A DNA stretch of 64,000 bases, from contig NZ_CP045492.1 of NCBI RefSeq assembly GCF_015500055.1, positions 382,501 through 446,500 of the forward strand, written 5' to 3'. The DNA comes from Mesorhizobium sp. NBSH29. Its GTDB lineage: Bacteria > Pseudomonadota > Alphaproteobacteria > Rhizobiales > Rhizobiaceae. Position 1 is the stretch's first letter. The number at the start of each line of letters is the position of its first letter. The position numbers were made by a program, and so were the translations under genes. The notes under the pieces were generated by a model. It saw only the letters and a list, made by a program, of their open reading frames with translations. It did not search any database and was not told where the DNA came from. This document shows, piece by piece, positions 20,119 to 29,045 of the stretch.

Positions 20119-21012
20119 TTGGAAAAAATCTTCGACGAAGCATTAATCGTGGCGCGTAAACGCCGCGCTTTGGCATCTGCAGACGCAGGCGCTGCCTTTC
20201 TGATGACGCGCGTCGCGGACGATCTTGCCGAGCGCCTGTCGACGGTGGAACGCCGTTTTCCTACCGCCGCCGCGCTCTTTTCAACGACGGCACATGCAAC
20301 CGAAACGCTGCGCGCCTCCGGCAAGGTCGACAGCATATCCCGCATCGAGACGGATGGCGCGATGCTCGGTCCGGAGGGCGGCGCGGTCGCGAACGCTGGA
20401 CAGAAAATCCCGTTGAACCCGGAAAGTCTTGATCTCGTGGTGTCACTGCTTGGCCTCCAGGATATCAACGATATCCCGGGTACCCTTATCCAGATCCGGC
20501 GGGCGCTGAAGCCGGATGGGCTGTTTCTCGCGGCCTTTTCAGGCAATGGTACCCTTGCCGAACTGCGCGAGTGCCTGCTTGCCGCAGAAACCGAAATCAG
20601 AGGCGGCGCCAGCCCGCGAGTAAGCCCGCTTGCCGATGTGCGTGAAGCCGGAGGCCTGTTGCAGCGCGCTGGCTTTGCCCTCCCGGTAGCGGATGTGGAA
20701 ACAGTGACCGTGCGCTACGACACGATGTTCGGCTTGCTGAAAGACCTGCGCGGCATGGGAACCACCAATTCGCTGGCCGACCGATCACGCCAGCCAGGAA
20801 CACGACACCTGTTTCAGCGCGCCGCTGAAATCTATGCCGAGCGCTTTGCCGATCCCGATGGGCGCATTCGCGCGACATTCTCGTTTATCTGGTTGTCCGG
20901 CTGGGCTCCACATACCTCGCAGCAAACACCCCTTAAACCGGGCTCGGCCAAAACCTCGTTGACAAAATTTCTCGATGACATCGAAACGGGGAGTGATCGC
21001 AGCGAAACCTGA
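20119..21012 (+). CDS. SAM-dependent methyltransferase-fold protein, NDUFAF5-like
   Basis: 297 residues if translation starts at the TTG at 20119, nine bases after GGAG; a GTG at 20104 is an alternative and the open frame runs to 20020. The N-terminus 'IFDEALIVARKRRALASADA' and 'FLMTRVADDLAERL' match the NDUFAF5/BioC-like family found in alphaproteobacteria, where a Class I methyltransferase domain follows. The glycine-rich SAM loop is weak, as in the mitochondrial complex I assembly factor NDUFAF5, which acts as an Arg hydroxylase. That link is inference. Converges on the EamA gene, stop codons 1 base apart. Confidence 0.88.
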   Translation: MEKIFDEALIVARKRRALASADAGAAFLMTRVADDLAERLSTVERRFPTAAALFSTTAHATETLRASGKVDSISRIETDGAMLGPEGGAVANAGQKIPLNPESLDLVVSLLGLQDINDIPGTLIQIRRALKPDGLFLAAFSGNGTLAELRECLLAAETEIRGGASPRVSPLADVREAGGLLQRAGFALPVADVETVTVRYDTMFGLLKDLRGMGTTNSLADRSRQPGTRHLFQRAAEIYAERFADPDGRIRATFSFIWLSGWAPHTSQQTPLKPGSAKTSLTKFLDDIETGSDRSET

Positions 21013-21013
21013 T

Positions 21014-21892
21014 TTAGACTGCGCCCACCGGCTTTGCGGTCGCCAGCGCAACACCAAAGGTGGTCACCGCCATCCCGGCGATCTGCACCACTGTCAATGC
21101 CTCTCCGAACAGCACCCAAGCCAGTACCGCCGTGACGGCTGGCACCAAATAAAAAAGCGATGCGACCTTCGACATCTCGCCCTCCCGGATGAGATACATC
21201 AGAAGGAAGATCGCGCCAATGGACAGCACGAGCACCAGCCACGTCATAGCAAAGACCAGTTCGCCATTCAGGGTGAAGGTGCGCGTTTCCAGCCAGGCCG
21301 AAGCGATGCCCATCACCAGCGCACCACCGAGATATTGAAACATCGTCCCCGTCACCATGTCAGTCTCCCCGCCATGGCGTTTCTGCCATACAGTGCCAAG
21401 GCTCATGCTGAACATCGAGACAAGCGCAGCACCGAGCGTCGCCACGGTGATGCCACTGCCAAGCGTGCCGAATTTCGGCGAAAGGACGATGATCACGCCG
21501 GCAAATCCGATGGCCAGACCTAGCCAGTGTTTAGGTAAAACCGTCTCGCCAAGCAGTTTTCCGGCCAGAAGCGCCGTGACCAGCGGCTGCAAACCCATGA
21601 TGAGTGCTGCGATACCAGCAGGCATGCCGCGGTGGATCGCCCAAAACACGCCACCCAGGTAAAGACCGTGCATCAGAACCCCGGCAAACATCGCATTGGC
21701 GATGCCCACGCGGCTAGACCTTCGCACTGCCACCAAGCACAAAATGCCCGCAACGATGAGAACCGCAATGCCGAAACGGGCTGCGAGAAAGCTAAATGGC
21801 TCCGCCCAGGGCATCGCATAGCGCGCGCCGATGAAACCGGTAGCCCAGAGCACAACAAAAAGGGCAGGAACGAGCCGAACCGGAGAAATCAT
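21014..21892 (-). CDS. EamA/DMT family transporter
   Basis: 292 residues from ATG at 21892 with ten predicted membrane helices in two EamA repeats (about 5-135 and 150-285). Motifs include 'VLWATGFIGARYAMPWAEP' at the start of repeat one and 'LFYLVPAVTAVLAWVLFGEAL' in repeat two, typical of metabolite or drug exporters of the 10-TMS drug/metabolite superfamily. The longer frame to 21955 is not needed. Substrate unknown; the neighbours (a methyltransferase gene and gluQRS) give no clue. Confidence 0.93.
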   Translation of the reverse strand: MISPVRLVPALFVVLWATGFIGARYAMPWAEPFSFLAARFGIAVLIVAGILCLVAVRRSSRVGIANAMFAGVLMHGLYLGGVFWAIHRGMPAGIAALIMGLQPLVTALLAGKLLGETVLPKHWLGLAIGFAGVIIVLSPKFGTLGSGITVATLGAALVSMFSMSLGTVWQKRHGGETDMVTGTMFQYLGGALVMGIASAWLETRTFTLNGELVFAMTWLVLVLSIGAIFLLMYLIREGEMSKVASLFYLVPAVTAVLAWVLFGEALTVVQIAGMAVTTFGVALATAKPVGAV

Positions 21893-21993
21893 GAAGGGGC
21901 GCCACAGAGGGTTGAAAGCCCCGCTGTAGACCGTTCCGCTCGGCGCGCAAAGCAAACAATCTAATCTTCAATACCAGCCCAGTTGCACTAAAT

Positions 21994-22875
21994 TCACTCC
22001 AGACCGACCATTCGTCTCACGTCAGCGGGAGTGACACCAGCCTCGCGCAGCGCACGAATACCGCTGTCACGGTTCGATTTGGAGAGTTTGCGCCCGTCTG
22101 GCCCTTCGATCAGCCGGTGGTGGAAATAGAGTGGCGCAGGCAGGCCGAGATGCTGCTGGAGCAGACGTTGAATCGCTGTGGCCTGATAAAGGTCGCGCCC
22201 GCGGACAATATGGCTAACCCCTTGCAGCGCATCATCCACCACCACCGAGAGGAAATAGCTGGTCGGGATTTCCTTGCGCGCAATCACCACGTCGCCAAGC
22301 AGTCGTGGTTCGGCCAATATCGTTCGGCGAGCCTCCCAGCTGCCATCCTCTGCCTCCTGCCATGACAGCTCTTCCGCCGGCAATGCCCCGCAGGCTTTCT
22401 CGACATCAAGCCGCCAGACAAAGCTCTCGCCTGACGCGATACGCTTGAGACGCCCCCTCTCCGAAAGTTTTTTGTCGAGCCCCGGATAGAGGGGAGCGCC
22501 ATCCGGATCACGTGGCCAAAGGTCTCCCGCAATGGTGCGTTCAGCCAGAAAGCCGCGGATTTGACCACGCGTCATAAATGCGGGGTATACGAAACCGGCC
22601 TTGATCAGTCGGGCTAGCGCAGCTTCATAGTCGGCGAAATGTTCCGACTGTCTCCGCACTGGGGTCTCCCATTCTATCCCCAACCATTCAAGATCGCGGT
22701 AGATCCCGGCCTCGAATTCCGGCGTGCAGCGGGACGTATCGATGTCTTCGATCCTGAGCAAAAACCGCCCGCCAACGCGGCGTGCCATGTCATGGTTCAG
22801 CAATGCCGACTGCGCATGACCCAGATGCAATTCGCCATTCGGACTGGGTGCAAATCGGAATGTCAGCAGCGTCAT
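21994..22875 (-). CDS. gluQ: tRNA glutamyl-Q(34) synthetase GluQRS
   Basis: Attaches glutamate to the queuosine base at position 34 of tRNA-Asp. 293 residues from ATG at 22875, the length of GluQRS rather than of full GluRS because the anticodon-binding domain is missing. Class I motifs are present: 'FAPSPNGELHLGHA' (HIGH-like) and 'DGRKLSKSN' (KMSKS-like). The open frame extends 27 codons upstream without homology. It is divergent from the AlkA-type gene with 75 bases between start codons. Confidence 0.96.
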   Translation of the reverse strand: MTLLTFRFAPSPNGELHLGHAQSALLNHDMARRVGGRFLLRIEDIDTSRCTPEFEAGIYRDLEWLGIEWETPVRRQSEHFADYEAALARLIKAGFVYPAFMTRGQIRGFLAERTIAGDLWPRDPDGAPLYPGLDKKLSERGRLKRIASGESFVWRLDVEKACGALPAEELSWQEAEDGSWEARRTILAEPRLLGDVVIARKEIPTSYFLSVVVDDALQGVSHIVRGRDLYQATAIQRLLQQHLGLPAPLYFHHRLIEGPDGRKLSKSNRDSGIRALREAGVTPADVRRMVGLE

Positions 22876-22950
22876 GGCCAGACGGCAATCCTGTTGTGTG
22901 ATGTTCCAGACGATTGCTACGGTGAGTGCCCAACAGGAACAAGGTCCCCC

Positions 22951-23592
22951 ATGCATCGTATTCAGTCAGATGCCGACATTGAAGCCGGGCTCGATACGCT
23001 CTGCCTGCTCGACCCTCGGCTGGAAAAGGTGCGATCCATAGCCGGGAAGGTGCCACTGCGCCTTTCTGAACCGGGGTATCAACATCTTGCCTCGATTGTC
23101 GTGTCCCAACTGGTGAGCCGTGCCAGTGCCGAGGCGATCTTTGGCCGACTGGTCAAAATGCTCGACCCCTTGACCCCCAGCGCGGTGCTGGCCGCCGACG
23201 AAGATATCTTTCGCAGGGCAGGACTGTCACGCCCCAAGCAAAGAACGCTTCTGGCTGTTGCTGCTGCTGTGGAAGACGGGCTCGACTTGCACCATCTGTG
23301 CACCCTCGATGCAGACCAGGCCATTGCCCGGCTAACACAGATCTCAGGCATCGGCCCATGGACCGCCGAATGCTATCTGCTGTTCGCCGCAGGCCATCCC
23401 GATGTGTTTCCCACAAAAGACGTCGCGTTGCAGGCTGCTGTCGGCCACGCGTTTGGCATTGAGCCTCGGCCTGGAGAAAAAATTCTCGCCGCACTGGCCG
23501 AATCATGGAGCCCGTGGCGGGGCATAGCCGCTCGGTTGTTCTGGGCATATTACCGCGAATGGAAGGGGCGCGACGCCATCCCCGTTGAGTAA
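22951..23592 (+). CDS. DNA-3-methyladenine glycosylase II (AlkA-type, HhH-GPD)
   Basis: Base-excision repair glycosylase removing alkylated purines. 213 residues from ATG at 22951; the frame is open from 22639 but that part overlaps gluQRS. The helix-hairpin-helix with Gly/Pro loop is 'ISGIGPWTAECYLL' (about 131-144) and the catalytic Asp157 follows in 'DVFPTKDVALQ'. It is the short form lacking the extra N-terminal domain of E. coli AlkA. Confidence 0.95.
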   Translation: MHRIQSDADIEAGLDTLCLLDPRLEKVRSIAGKVPLRLSEPGYQHLASIVVSQLVSRASAEAIFGRLVKMLDPLTPSAVLAADEDIFRRAGLSRPKQRTLLAVAAAVEDGLDLHHLCTLDADQAIARLTQISGIGPWTAECYLLFAAGHPDVFPTKDVALQAAVGHAFGIEPRPGEKILAALAESWSPWRGIAARLFWAYYREWKGRDAIPVE

Positions 23593-23721
23593 TCCGAACA
23601 AAACACTGGAGTTGCACGTTGCTCGTCCAACCGGAATCGTAACGAGACGGCTTCACATTCCTGTCACCTCGGGCTTACACTATCTGCGCCGATCGGTTCT
23701 GGAGCCAAGGAGGTGCCACAC

Positions 23722-24279
23722 GTGACGATCGCAGTGTCGCCAAATGGGCTGCCCGCGCTCGTGCTGAATGCGGATTATCGCCCGCTCAGCTATTATCCCC
23801 TGTCGCTATGGTCGTGGCAGGACGCCATCAAGGCTGTGTTCCTGGACAGGGTGCACATTGTTGCCGAGTACGAGCACCAGGTTTCCTCACCTACGTTTTC
23901 GATGCGGCTGCCAAGCGTGGTTTCGCTGAAGACCTATGTGAAGCCCTCACGCAATCCCGCCTTCACCCGTTTTAATGTATTCCTGCGCGATCGATTCCAG
24001 TGCCAATATTGCGGCACACCGGAAGATCTGACCTTTGACCATGTGATCCCGCGCCATTGCGGCGGCGCAACGACCTGGGAAAACGTCGTTGCCGCTTGCT
24101 CGCCGTGCAACCTGCGCAAGGGCGGCATGCTGCCGGCCCAAGCGAAAATGTGGCCCATCCAGAAGCCATTCCAGCCGACTGTGCATGACCTGCACAACAA
24201 CGGCAAACGCTTCCCGCCAAACTATCTGCACGAAAGCTGGATCGATTATCTCTACTGGGATGTCGAACTGGAGCCGTAG
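23722..24279 (+). CDS. HNH endonuclease
   Basis: 185 residues. The HNH core is clear: 'FQCQYCGTPEDLTFDHVIP' with the first Cys pair and catalytic His, then 'WENVVAACSPCNLRKGG' with the second Cys pair. A perfect AAGGAGG at 23707-23713 selects the GTG at 23722; the GTG at 23713 lies inside that site. This chromosomal HNH protein is widespread in Hyphomicrobiales and is not part of a restriction or phage cluster here. Substrate is unknown. Its stop is two bases from the convergent dsbB stop. Confidence 0.95.
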   Translation: MTIAVSPNGLPALVLNADYRPLSYYPLSLWSWQDAIKAVFLDRVHIVAEYEHQVSSPTFSMRLPSVVSLKTYVKPSRNPAFTRFNVFLRDRFQCQYCGTPEDLTFDHVIPRHCGGATTWENVVAACSPCNLRKGGMLPAQAKMWPIQKPFQPTVHDLHNNGKRFPPNYLHESWIDYLYWDVELEP

Positions 24280-24281
24280 GC

Positions 24282-24794
24282 TCAGCCGCGCAAAAAGGCC
24301 GCCCGAACTGCGACCCCCATCAGGATCAGGCTAGCAATCGCATTCCAGCCAGCCATCGACAGCCCGAGAAATCGCAGCGCCGCCGTGTCGCAGGACGGCG
24401 GAATGATCGTGTTAAGTACATCCAGAACGCCGTTTCCCCCCGTCGCGGCCGAAGTGACCGCACCGCAATCGCTGGGGCCAGGCCACCAGCCCCATTCCAC
24501 TCCGGAATGAAAAACAGCGAGATAAAGCCCATAGGCCATCAGACCAGCGCCGAAGAGCAGCAATCCACGGGTGAGCGGCGCGGGAATGCGCAAGGTGGCA
24601 GAGAGAGCGGCCAAAAGCATCAGCGGCGCCCCGACATAATAGGGCGTGCGCTGCTCCAAGCACAGCTTGCATGGCATGTAGCCACCAAGATGTTCAAAGG
24701 CGAGCGCGCCGCCAACCACAGCGGCCATGGCAAGCGCCAGAAACACAGCGCCCTGGATCTGGTTGCGCCCTATGGGTGCGTTGAAAGCTGTCAT
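24282..24794 (-). CDS. dsbB: Disulfide bond formation protein B
   Basis: Inner-membrane protein that reoxidises DsbA and passes electrons to quinone. 170 residues with four predicted helices. The first periplasmic loop has 'PCKLCLEQR' (Cys42, Cys45) and the second has Cys110 ('SDCGAV') and Cys135 ('PSCDTA'), the two redox pairs of the family. ATG at 24794. It lies 23 bases downstream of the yqaA stop on the same strand, so the two are probably co-transcribed. No dsbA is in the window. Confidence 0.94.
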   Translation of the reverse strand: MTAFNAPIGRNQIQGAVFLALAMAAVVGGALAFEHLGGYMPCKLCLEQRTPYYVGAPLMLLAALSATLRIPAPLTRGLLLFGAGLMAYGLYLAVFHSGVEWGWWPGPSDCGAVTSAATGGNGVLDVLNTIIPPSCDTAALRFLGLSMAGWNAIASLILMGVAVRAAFLRG

Positions 24795-24817
24795 GAATGG
24801 GTTCCGTAAAAATCAGA

Positions 24818-25405
24818 TCAGTGAAAATATTTGACGGCGAGATATAGCAGAATAAGGGCACCCGCCCCCAATCCTGCCAAAAGCCCGAGCCGCTTCTCGA
24901 TGAACTCGCGGATCGGCTCCCCATGTTTCTTCAGCAACCAGGCTAGGAAGTAAAACCGGGCGCCGCGCGCTACTATGGCCGCAAGGATAAAAATCCATAT
25001 ATTGACGCCAATGACGCCGGACAAAATGGTTACCACCTTTATCGGCGGCAGATGGGCAAGACCCGAAGTGATGAGCATCAGGACGATAAAACCCATGCCG
25101 CTTGAGGTGCGCAGCGCTTCAAAACTATCATATTTGCCGTAAAATTCCAGCACCGGCCTGGCTACTGCCTCATAGGCAAAATGGCCAAGGAACCAGCCAG
25201 CAATGCCGCCCAGAACCGAAGCAATAGTCGCGATCAAGGCATAGCGATAAGCGCGTTCCGGACGGCTGAGCGCCATCGGCAGAAACAGCACATCGGCGGG
25301 GACAAGAAAGACCGAGCTTTCAATGAACGCGATAAACGCCAGCCACCATTCGGCCGATTTACGCGCTGCCAGTGAGAGCGTCCAGTCATACAGTCTGCGA
25401 AGCAT
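24818..25405 (-). CDS. YqaA family membrane protein (DedA/VTT-like)
   Basis: 195 residues with five or so hydrophobic segments. The N-terminal 'FIESSVFLVPADVLFLPMAL' and 'ASVLGGIAGWFLGHFAYEAV' follow the SNARE-associated/VTT (DedA-like) pattern. DedA relatives are proposed lipid transporters that keep membrane balance; the YqaA branch is uncharacterised. ATG at 25405. Upstream of dsbB on the same strand and divergent from tRNA-Leu. Confidence 0.93.
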   Translation of the reverse strand: MLRRLYDWTLSLAARKSAEWWLAFIAFIESSVFLVPADVLFLPMALSRPERAYRYALIATIASVLGGIAGWFLGHFAYEAVARPVLEFYGKYDSFEALRTSSGMGFIVLMLITSGLAHLPPIKVVTILSGVIGVNIWIFILAAIVARGARFYFLAWLLKKHGEPIREFIEKRLGLLAGLGAGALILLYLAVKYFH

Positions 25406-25533
25406 CGGAAATCCCAGTTTGCGCGGGGATGCTTACAGCCGCACGCTTCGACGCACAATGGTGCAGGCGGTCGCAATAGAGTAGGCTTTTGTCAAATTGA
25501 TCGTGCCATCGTTGCAGTTCTGGCTTTGCAGAG

Positions 25534-25561
25534 TTGACGCGCCACCCCCTCTCCGTATAGT
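25534..25561 (+). promoter_or_regulatory. Promoter of tRNA-Leu
   Basis: TTGACG (25534-25539) and TATAGT (25556-25561) are separated by 16 bases, a strong sigma-70-type match. The predicted start near 25568 lies about 26 bases upstream of the mature tRNA 5' end. Confidence 0.8.
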
Positions 25562-25593
25562 CCGCTCGCTGTCCGACCTTAAATCGTGGCCGG

Positions 25594-25678
25594 GCCCCTG
25601 TGGCGGAATTGGTAGACGCGCTCGACTCAAAATCGAGTTCCGCAAGGAGTGCTGGTTCGATTCCGGCCAGGGGCACCA
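25594..25678 (+). tRNA. tRNA-Leu (anticodon CAA)
   Basis: 85 bases with the acceptor arms GCCCCTG (25594-25600) and CAGGGGC (25668-25674) pairing fully, a discriminator A and an encoded CCA. The D loop has TTGGTAGACGCG, the anticodon arm CTCGA-CTCAAAA-TCGAG places CAA at 34-36, and GGTTCGATTCC forms the T arm. The long variable arm is of the class II type expected for leucine. It reads UUG codons. Confidence 0.97.
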
Positions 25679-25803
25679 TTTCAGCTTCTAACGCTGTGCG
25701 ATTTAAACCGTATTTACCAGGTTGGGGCGCGAGTTGCCTGCGGGCTGGATTGTGGCTAGTTTTCTTCCGGACTAGTTATCAACGCCTCGCTGGGATCCCG
25801 CGG

Positions 25804-26415
25804 ATGCAAGCTCTTGGTAGCCCAGATGTTTTCCCACCATCGGCGATGCGAAACCGCGATCCCATTCTCGGCGTATTACGTGAATTTCTGCCTGCGGATG
25901 CGCGTGTTCTCGAGATCGCCTCCGGGTCTGGGGCTCACGCCCTGCATGCCGCCGCCCAGATGCCGCATTGGACTTGGCAGCCTACCGAGATTGACGCTGT
26001 GGCGGTGGATGCGCTGACGGTCCTACAACGCGACGCTAATTTGCCCAACCTGCTTGCGCCTCTGCTTCTTGATGCCTCAAAAATGAATTGGCCGGTTTCG
26101 AACGCGGACGCCATCGTGGCGGTTAACATGATCCATATTGCGCCATGGACAGCGACCAAAGGACTATTTTGCGGAGCCACCAGATTACTGGAGTGCGGCG
26201 GGCTGCTATATCTCTATGGGCCCTTCGAGGAAGACGACCGCGAGACCCTCCCCGGCAATGTTGCTTTCAATCAGAGCCTGAAACAACGCAATCCAGAATG
26301 GGGATTGCGCAATCTTTCAATGCTCCGTGGCATGGCAGGGGATTCCGGGTTCGAGCAGATCGCGCGTATCGAGATGCCAGCAAACAATCTGAGCGTGATT
26401 TTTCGACGCTGCTGA
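25804..26415 (+). CDS. DUF938 family protein (putative SAM-dependent methyltransferase)
   Basis: 203 residues from ATG at 25804; the frame is open upstream through the tRNA. 'PSAMRNRDPILGVLREFLP' is the DUF938 signature and 'VLEIASGSGAHALHAA' the SAM-binding loop. Later 'NMIHIAPW' and 'LYLYGPF' are also family blocks. DUF938 proteins resemble methyltransferases, but no bacterial substrate is firmly established. Convergent with the Lrp gene. Confidence 0.93.
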   Translation: MQALGSPDVFPPSAMRNRDPILGVLREFLPADARVLEIASGSGAHALHAAAQMPHWTWQPTEIDAVAVDALTVLQRDANLPNLLAPLLLDASKMNWPVSNADAIVAVNMIHIAPWTATKGLFCGATRLLECGGLLYLYGPFEEDDRETLPGNVAFNQSLKQRNPEWGLRNLSMLRGMAGDSGFEQIARIEMPANNLSVIFRRC

Positions 26416-26506
26416 TCCTCCCATTGAATCCAACATTCTGGTTTTTGATCGCGCATCTCTGTGTTGCTCCAGCTTCACGCCAAGGCGCTGCTGGTTCGCC
26501 AACCGT

Positions 26507-26944
26507 TTAAAGTCGTGCCCGCGTGCTCCTTGGAGTTGCCAGCAGCAGGCTGGTTTCGCTGCCCGTGATACCCTGCACCAGCCGGATGCGGCGCAGTATC
26601 GCATCGAATTCGGCCAGGGTTTGAGTGGTGAGTTCGACAACCAGGTCCCAACGGCCATTGGTGGTGTGGATGGTTGTCACCTCCGCAAAACCACCAAGTG
26701 TGCGGATCACCCGGTCCGCCGCATGACCCTCAATTTCAATCATCGTAATGCCCCGAACGCTTTGGTCGACCGCATCCGCCCGCAAGATCACCGTATATCC
26801 GATAATAATGCCGGCGCGTTCCATCCGCGCAACCCGCGATCGTACGGTCGCACGTGAGACCCCGAGATCCACCGCCAGGTTCGAAATGCTGCGCCGCGCA
26901 TCGTGTCTCAAAAGAGTGATCAGCTGTTCGTCGATTGTATCCAT
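26507..26944 (-). CDS. Lrp/AsnC family transcriptional regulator
   Basis: 145 residues from ATG at 26944. The N-terminal winged HTH 'SISNLAVDLGVSRATVRSRV' is followed by an AsnC ligand-binding (RAM) domain from about residue 65. It is divergent from the arginase gene with 124 bases between starts, which hold an Lrp-like operator. By analogy with ArcR/OccR-type systems I infer it controls arginase and ornithine cyclodeaminase in response to arginine or ornithine, and itself. The open frame upstream of the ATG is not coding. Confidence 0.93.
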   Translation of the reverse strand: MDTIDEQLITLLRHDARRSISNLAVDLGVSRATVRSRVARMERAGIIIGYTVILRADAVDQSVRGITMIEIEGHAADRVIRTLGGFAEVTTIHTTNGRWDLVVELTTQTLAEFDAILRRIRLVQGITGSETSLLLATPRSTRARL

Positions 26945-26966
26945 GTTCCAAATTGAAAGCCATACC

Positions 26967-26979
26967 TGCCAATTTGGCA
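26967..26979. promoter_or_regulatory. Inverted repeat, likely Lrp-type operator
   Basis: TGCCAATTTGGCA is a perfect dyad (TGCCAA/TTGGCA around one T), centred about 29 bases upstream of the lrp ATG. Further TTGCCA half-sites occur at 27019-27024 and near 26995, giving spaced sites between the divergent lrp and arginase genes, as expected for a regulator that binds as a multimer. Confidence 0.65.
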
Positions 26980-27068
26980 AGCCCTTCTCGCGCTTTTGCC
27001 ACTTTGAGCCATTCAAATTGCCAGCATTACCGGCTTGGATGCGCTGCAGAATATCGGGGTAACAAAAA

Positions 27069-27989
27069 GTGCATTTTACGATACTCGGGATGCCGGTCCA
27101 AGATGGGTCCGGGCGCATGGGGTGCGAAATGGGGCCAAGTGCCTTGCGTACTGCAAGACTGGCGCTCGCGCTGAGGGAACTCGGCCATACGCTAACCGAC
27201 CTTGGAACTGTGGTGCCGCGCGAGGCGCGACCGGCCGTTCACGGCAACACGTCCCTGAAATGCCTGCCCGAAATCGTCGCCTGGACGACCGCCATCACGG
27301 AAGCTGCCTACCACGCTGCTGACGGCGCGGTTCCGATATTTCTAGGCGGCGACCACAGCATTGCCGCCGGTACCCTGGCCGGCATGGCACGGCGCGCATT
27401 CGAGGCGAAACGCCCGCTCTTTGTTCTTTGGCTGGACGCCCACCCGGATTTTCATACGCTCGATTCCACAAACAGTGGAAATTTGCACGGCGTACCGTTG
27501 GCCTATGCCAGCGGTCAGGCAGGCTTCCAGGGCTTTTTTCCGCGCCTTGCGGTGCCGGTTGACCCCGAAAACATTTGCGCCATGGGGATCCGCAGCGTTG
27601 ACCGGGCAGAGCGCGAAGCGCTGCGTCATGCCGGCGTCACCGTGCATGACATGCGCGCCATCGACGAGATGGGCATAGCCCCGCTGTTGCGCACCTTCCT
27701 TGAACGCGTCAGCGCGGAAAACGGCATGTTGCATGTCAGCTTTGACGTCGATTTTCTGGACCCCTCTATTGCGCCCGCCGTTGGCACCACGGTTCCAGGT
27801 GGCGCGACTTTTCGCGAAGCGCATCTGGTCATGGAAATGCTGCATGACAGCCACCTGGTCACCAGCCTCGACCTTGTTGAGCTGAACCCCTTCCTCGATG
27901 AACGCGGCCGCACGGCTACCCTGATGGTCGACCTGACTGCGAGCCTCATGGGCCGCAGCATCATGGACCGCCCGACCCGGAGCTATTGA
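27069..27989 (+). CDS. rocF: Arginase
   Basis: Hydrolyses arginine to ornithine and urea with a two-manganese centre. 306 residues from a GTG at 27069. Metal ligands are visible: 'GGDHS' (93-97), 'DAHPDFH' (123-129) and 'SFDVDFLDP' (about 224-232), in a full-length ureohydrolase fold. Its stop overlaps the ornithine cyclodeaminase leader, whose ATG is at 27992, so the two genes form an operon converting arginine to proline. Control by the divergent Lrp-type regulator is likely. Confidence 0.97.
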   Translation: MHFTILGMPVQDGSGRMGCEMGPSALRTARLALALRELGHTLTDLGTVVPREARPAVHGNTSLKCLPEIVAWTTAITEAAYHAADGAVPIFLGGDHSIAAGTLAGMARRAFEAKRPLFVLWLDAHPDFHTLDSTNSGNLHGVPLAYASGQAGFQGFFPRLAVPVDPENICAMGIRSVDRAEREALRHAGVTVHDMRAIDEMGIAPLLRTFLERVSAENGMLHVSFDVDFLDPSIAPAVGTTVPGGATFREAHLVMEMLHDSHLVTSLDLVELNPFLDERGRTATLMVDLTASLMGRSIMDRPTRSY

Positions 27990-27991
27990 AA

Positions 27992-29041
27992 ATGACTGAA
28001 CACCTGAACATCGTACCCTTCGTCAGCGTTGACAACATGATGAAGCTGGTACACGCCATCGGCATAGACCGCTTCCTTCGAGAGCTTGCCGATTACATTG
28101 AGGAAGACTTTCGGCGTTGGGAGCAGTTCGACAAGACCCCGCGCATCGCGTCCCACAGCATGGATGGTGTCATCGAGCTGATGCCAACCAGCGACGGCCA
28201 GCTCTACGGCTTCAAGTACGTGAACGGGCACCCGAAAAACACGCGCGATGGACGCCAGACGGTAACCGCATTCGGCGTACTCGCCGATGTCGGCAATGGC
28301 TACCCGATGCTGTTGACCGAAATGACCATCCTCACTGCGCTACGCACCGCAGCGACATCGGCGATGGCAGCGAAGTATCTGGCACCGGCAGGCTCCGAAT
28401 GCATGGCCATTATCGGCAATGGCGCCCAGTCCGAATTTCAGGCAGTCGCGTTCAAGGCGCTGGTCGGCATCAAGCGTCTGCGGCTGTTCGACATCGACCC
28501 ACAGGCCTCTCAGCGCTGCGCCAGAAATCTTCAGGGCTACGGTTTCGACATTGACTGTGTCGCATCCGCCCAGGAAGCAGTCGAGGGTGCACATATCATC
28601 ACCACGGTAACCGCCGACAAGCGCTCCGCCACCATTCTCACCGACAACATGGTAGGCAACGGCGTCCATATCAACGCGGTCGGAGGCGACTGCCCGGGCA
28701 AGACTGAACTACACCGGGACATCCTGTTGCGCTCCAGCATTTTCGTCGAATATCCACCTCAGACTCGTATCGAAGGCGAAAGCCAGCAGCTCGACGACGA
28801 TCATCCGCTGGTGGAACTGTGGGAAGTGATCGTTGGAAAAACCCAAGGCCGGACCGACGCGCGACAAATAACGCTGTTTGATTCCGTCGGCTTTGCCATC
28901 GAGGATTTTTCGGCACTGCGCTATGTCCGGGACCAATTGGGCAAGACGGGCCTTTACGACGAGCTTGACCTGCTGGCTGACCCTGACGAACCACGCGACC
29001 TTTTCGGGATGTTGCTACGAGCGACGCCAGTAGCCGCCTGA
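27992..29041 (+). CDS. ocd: Ornithine cyclodeaminase
   Basis: Converts ornithine to proline and ammonia using NAD. 349 residues from ATG at 27992, nine bases after GGAG; two codons of the longer frame overlap the arginase stop. The family core is 'VNGHPKNTRDGRQTVTAFG' and the Rossmann loop is 'AIIGNGAQSEFQAVAF'. Length and the 'DIDPQASQRCARNLQGYGF' segment fit true Ocd rather than short ketimine reductases. With arginase it completes arginine-to-proline catabolism, as in the arcA-arcB region of Agrobacterium. Confidence 0.96.
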   Translation: MTEHLNIVPFVSVDNMMKLVHAIGIDRFLRELADYIEEDFRRWEQFDKTPRIASHSMDGVIELMPTSDGQLYGFKYVNGHPKNTRDGRQTVTAFGVLADVGNGYPMLLTEMTILTALRTAATSAMAAKYLAPAGSECMAIIGNGAQSEFQAVAFKALVGIKRLRLFDIDPQASQRCARNLQGYGFDIDCVASAQEAVEGAHIITTVTADKRSATILTDNMVGNGVHINAVGGDCPGKTELHRDILLRSSIFVEYPPQTRIEGESQQLDDDHPLVELWEVIVGKTQGRTDARQITLFDSVGFAIEDFSALRYVRDQLGKTGLYDELDLLADPDEPRDLFGMLLRATPVAA

Positions 29042-29045
29042 TCAC

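Noticed and set aside
27342-27854. Minus-strand frame of 170 residues
   Set aside because: It is opposite arginase, whose metal-binding motifs are intact.
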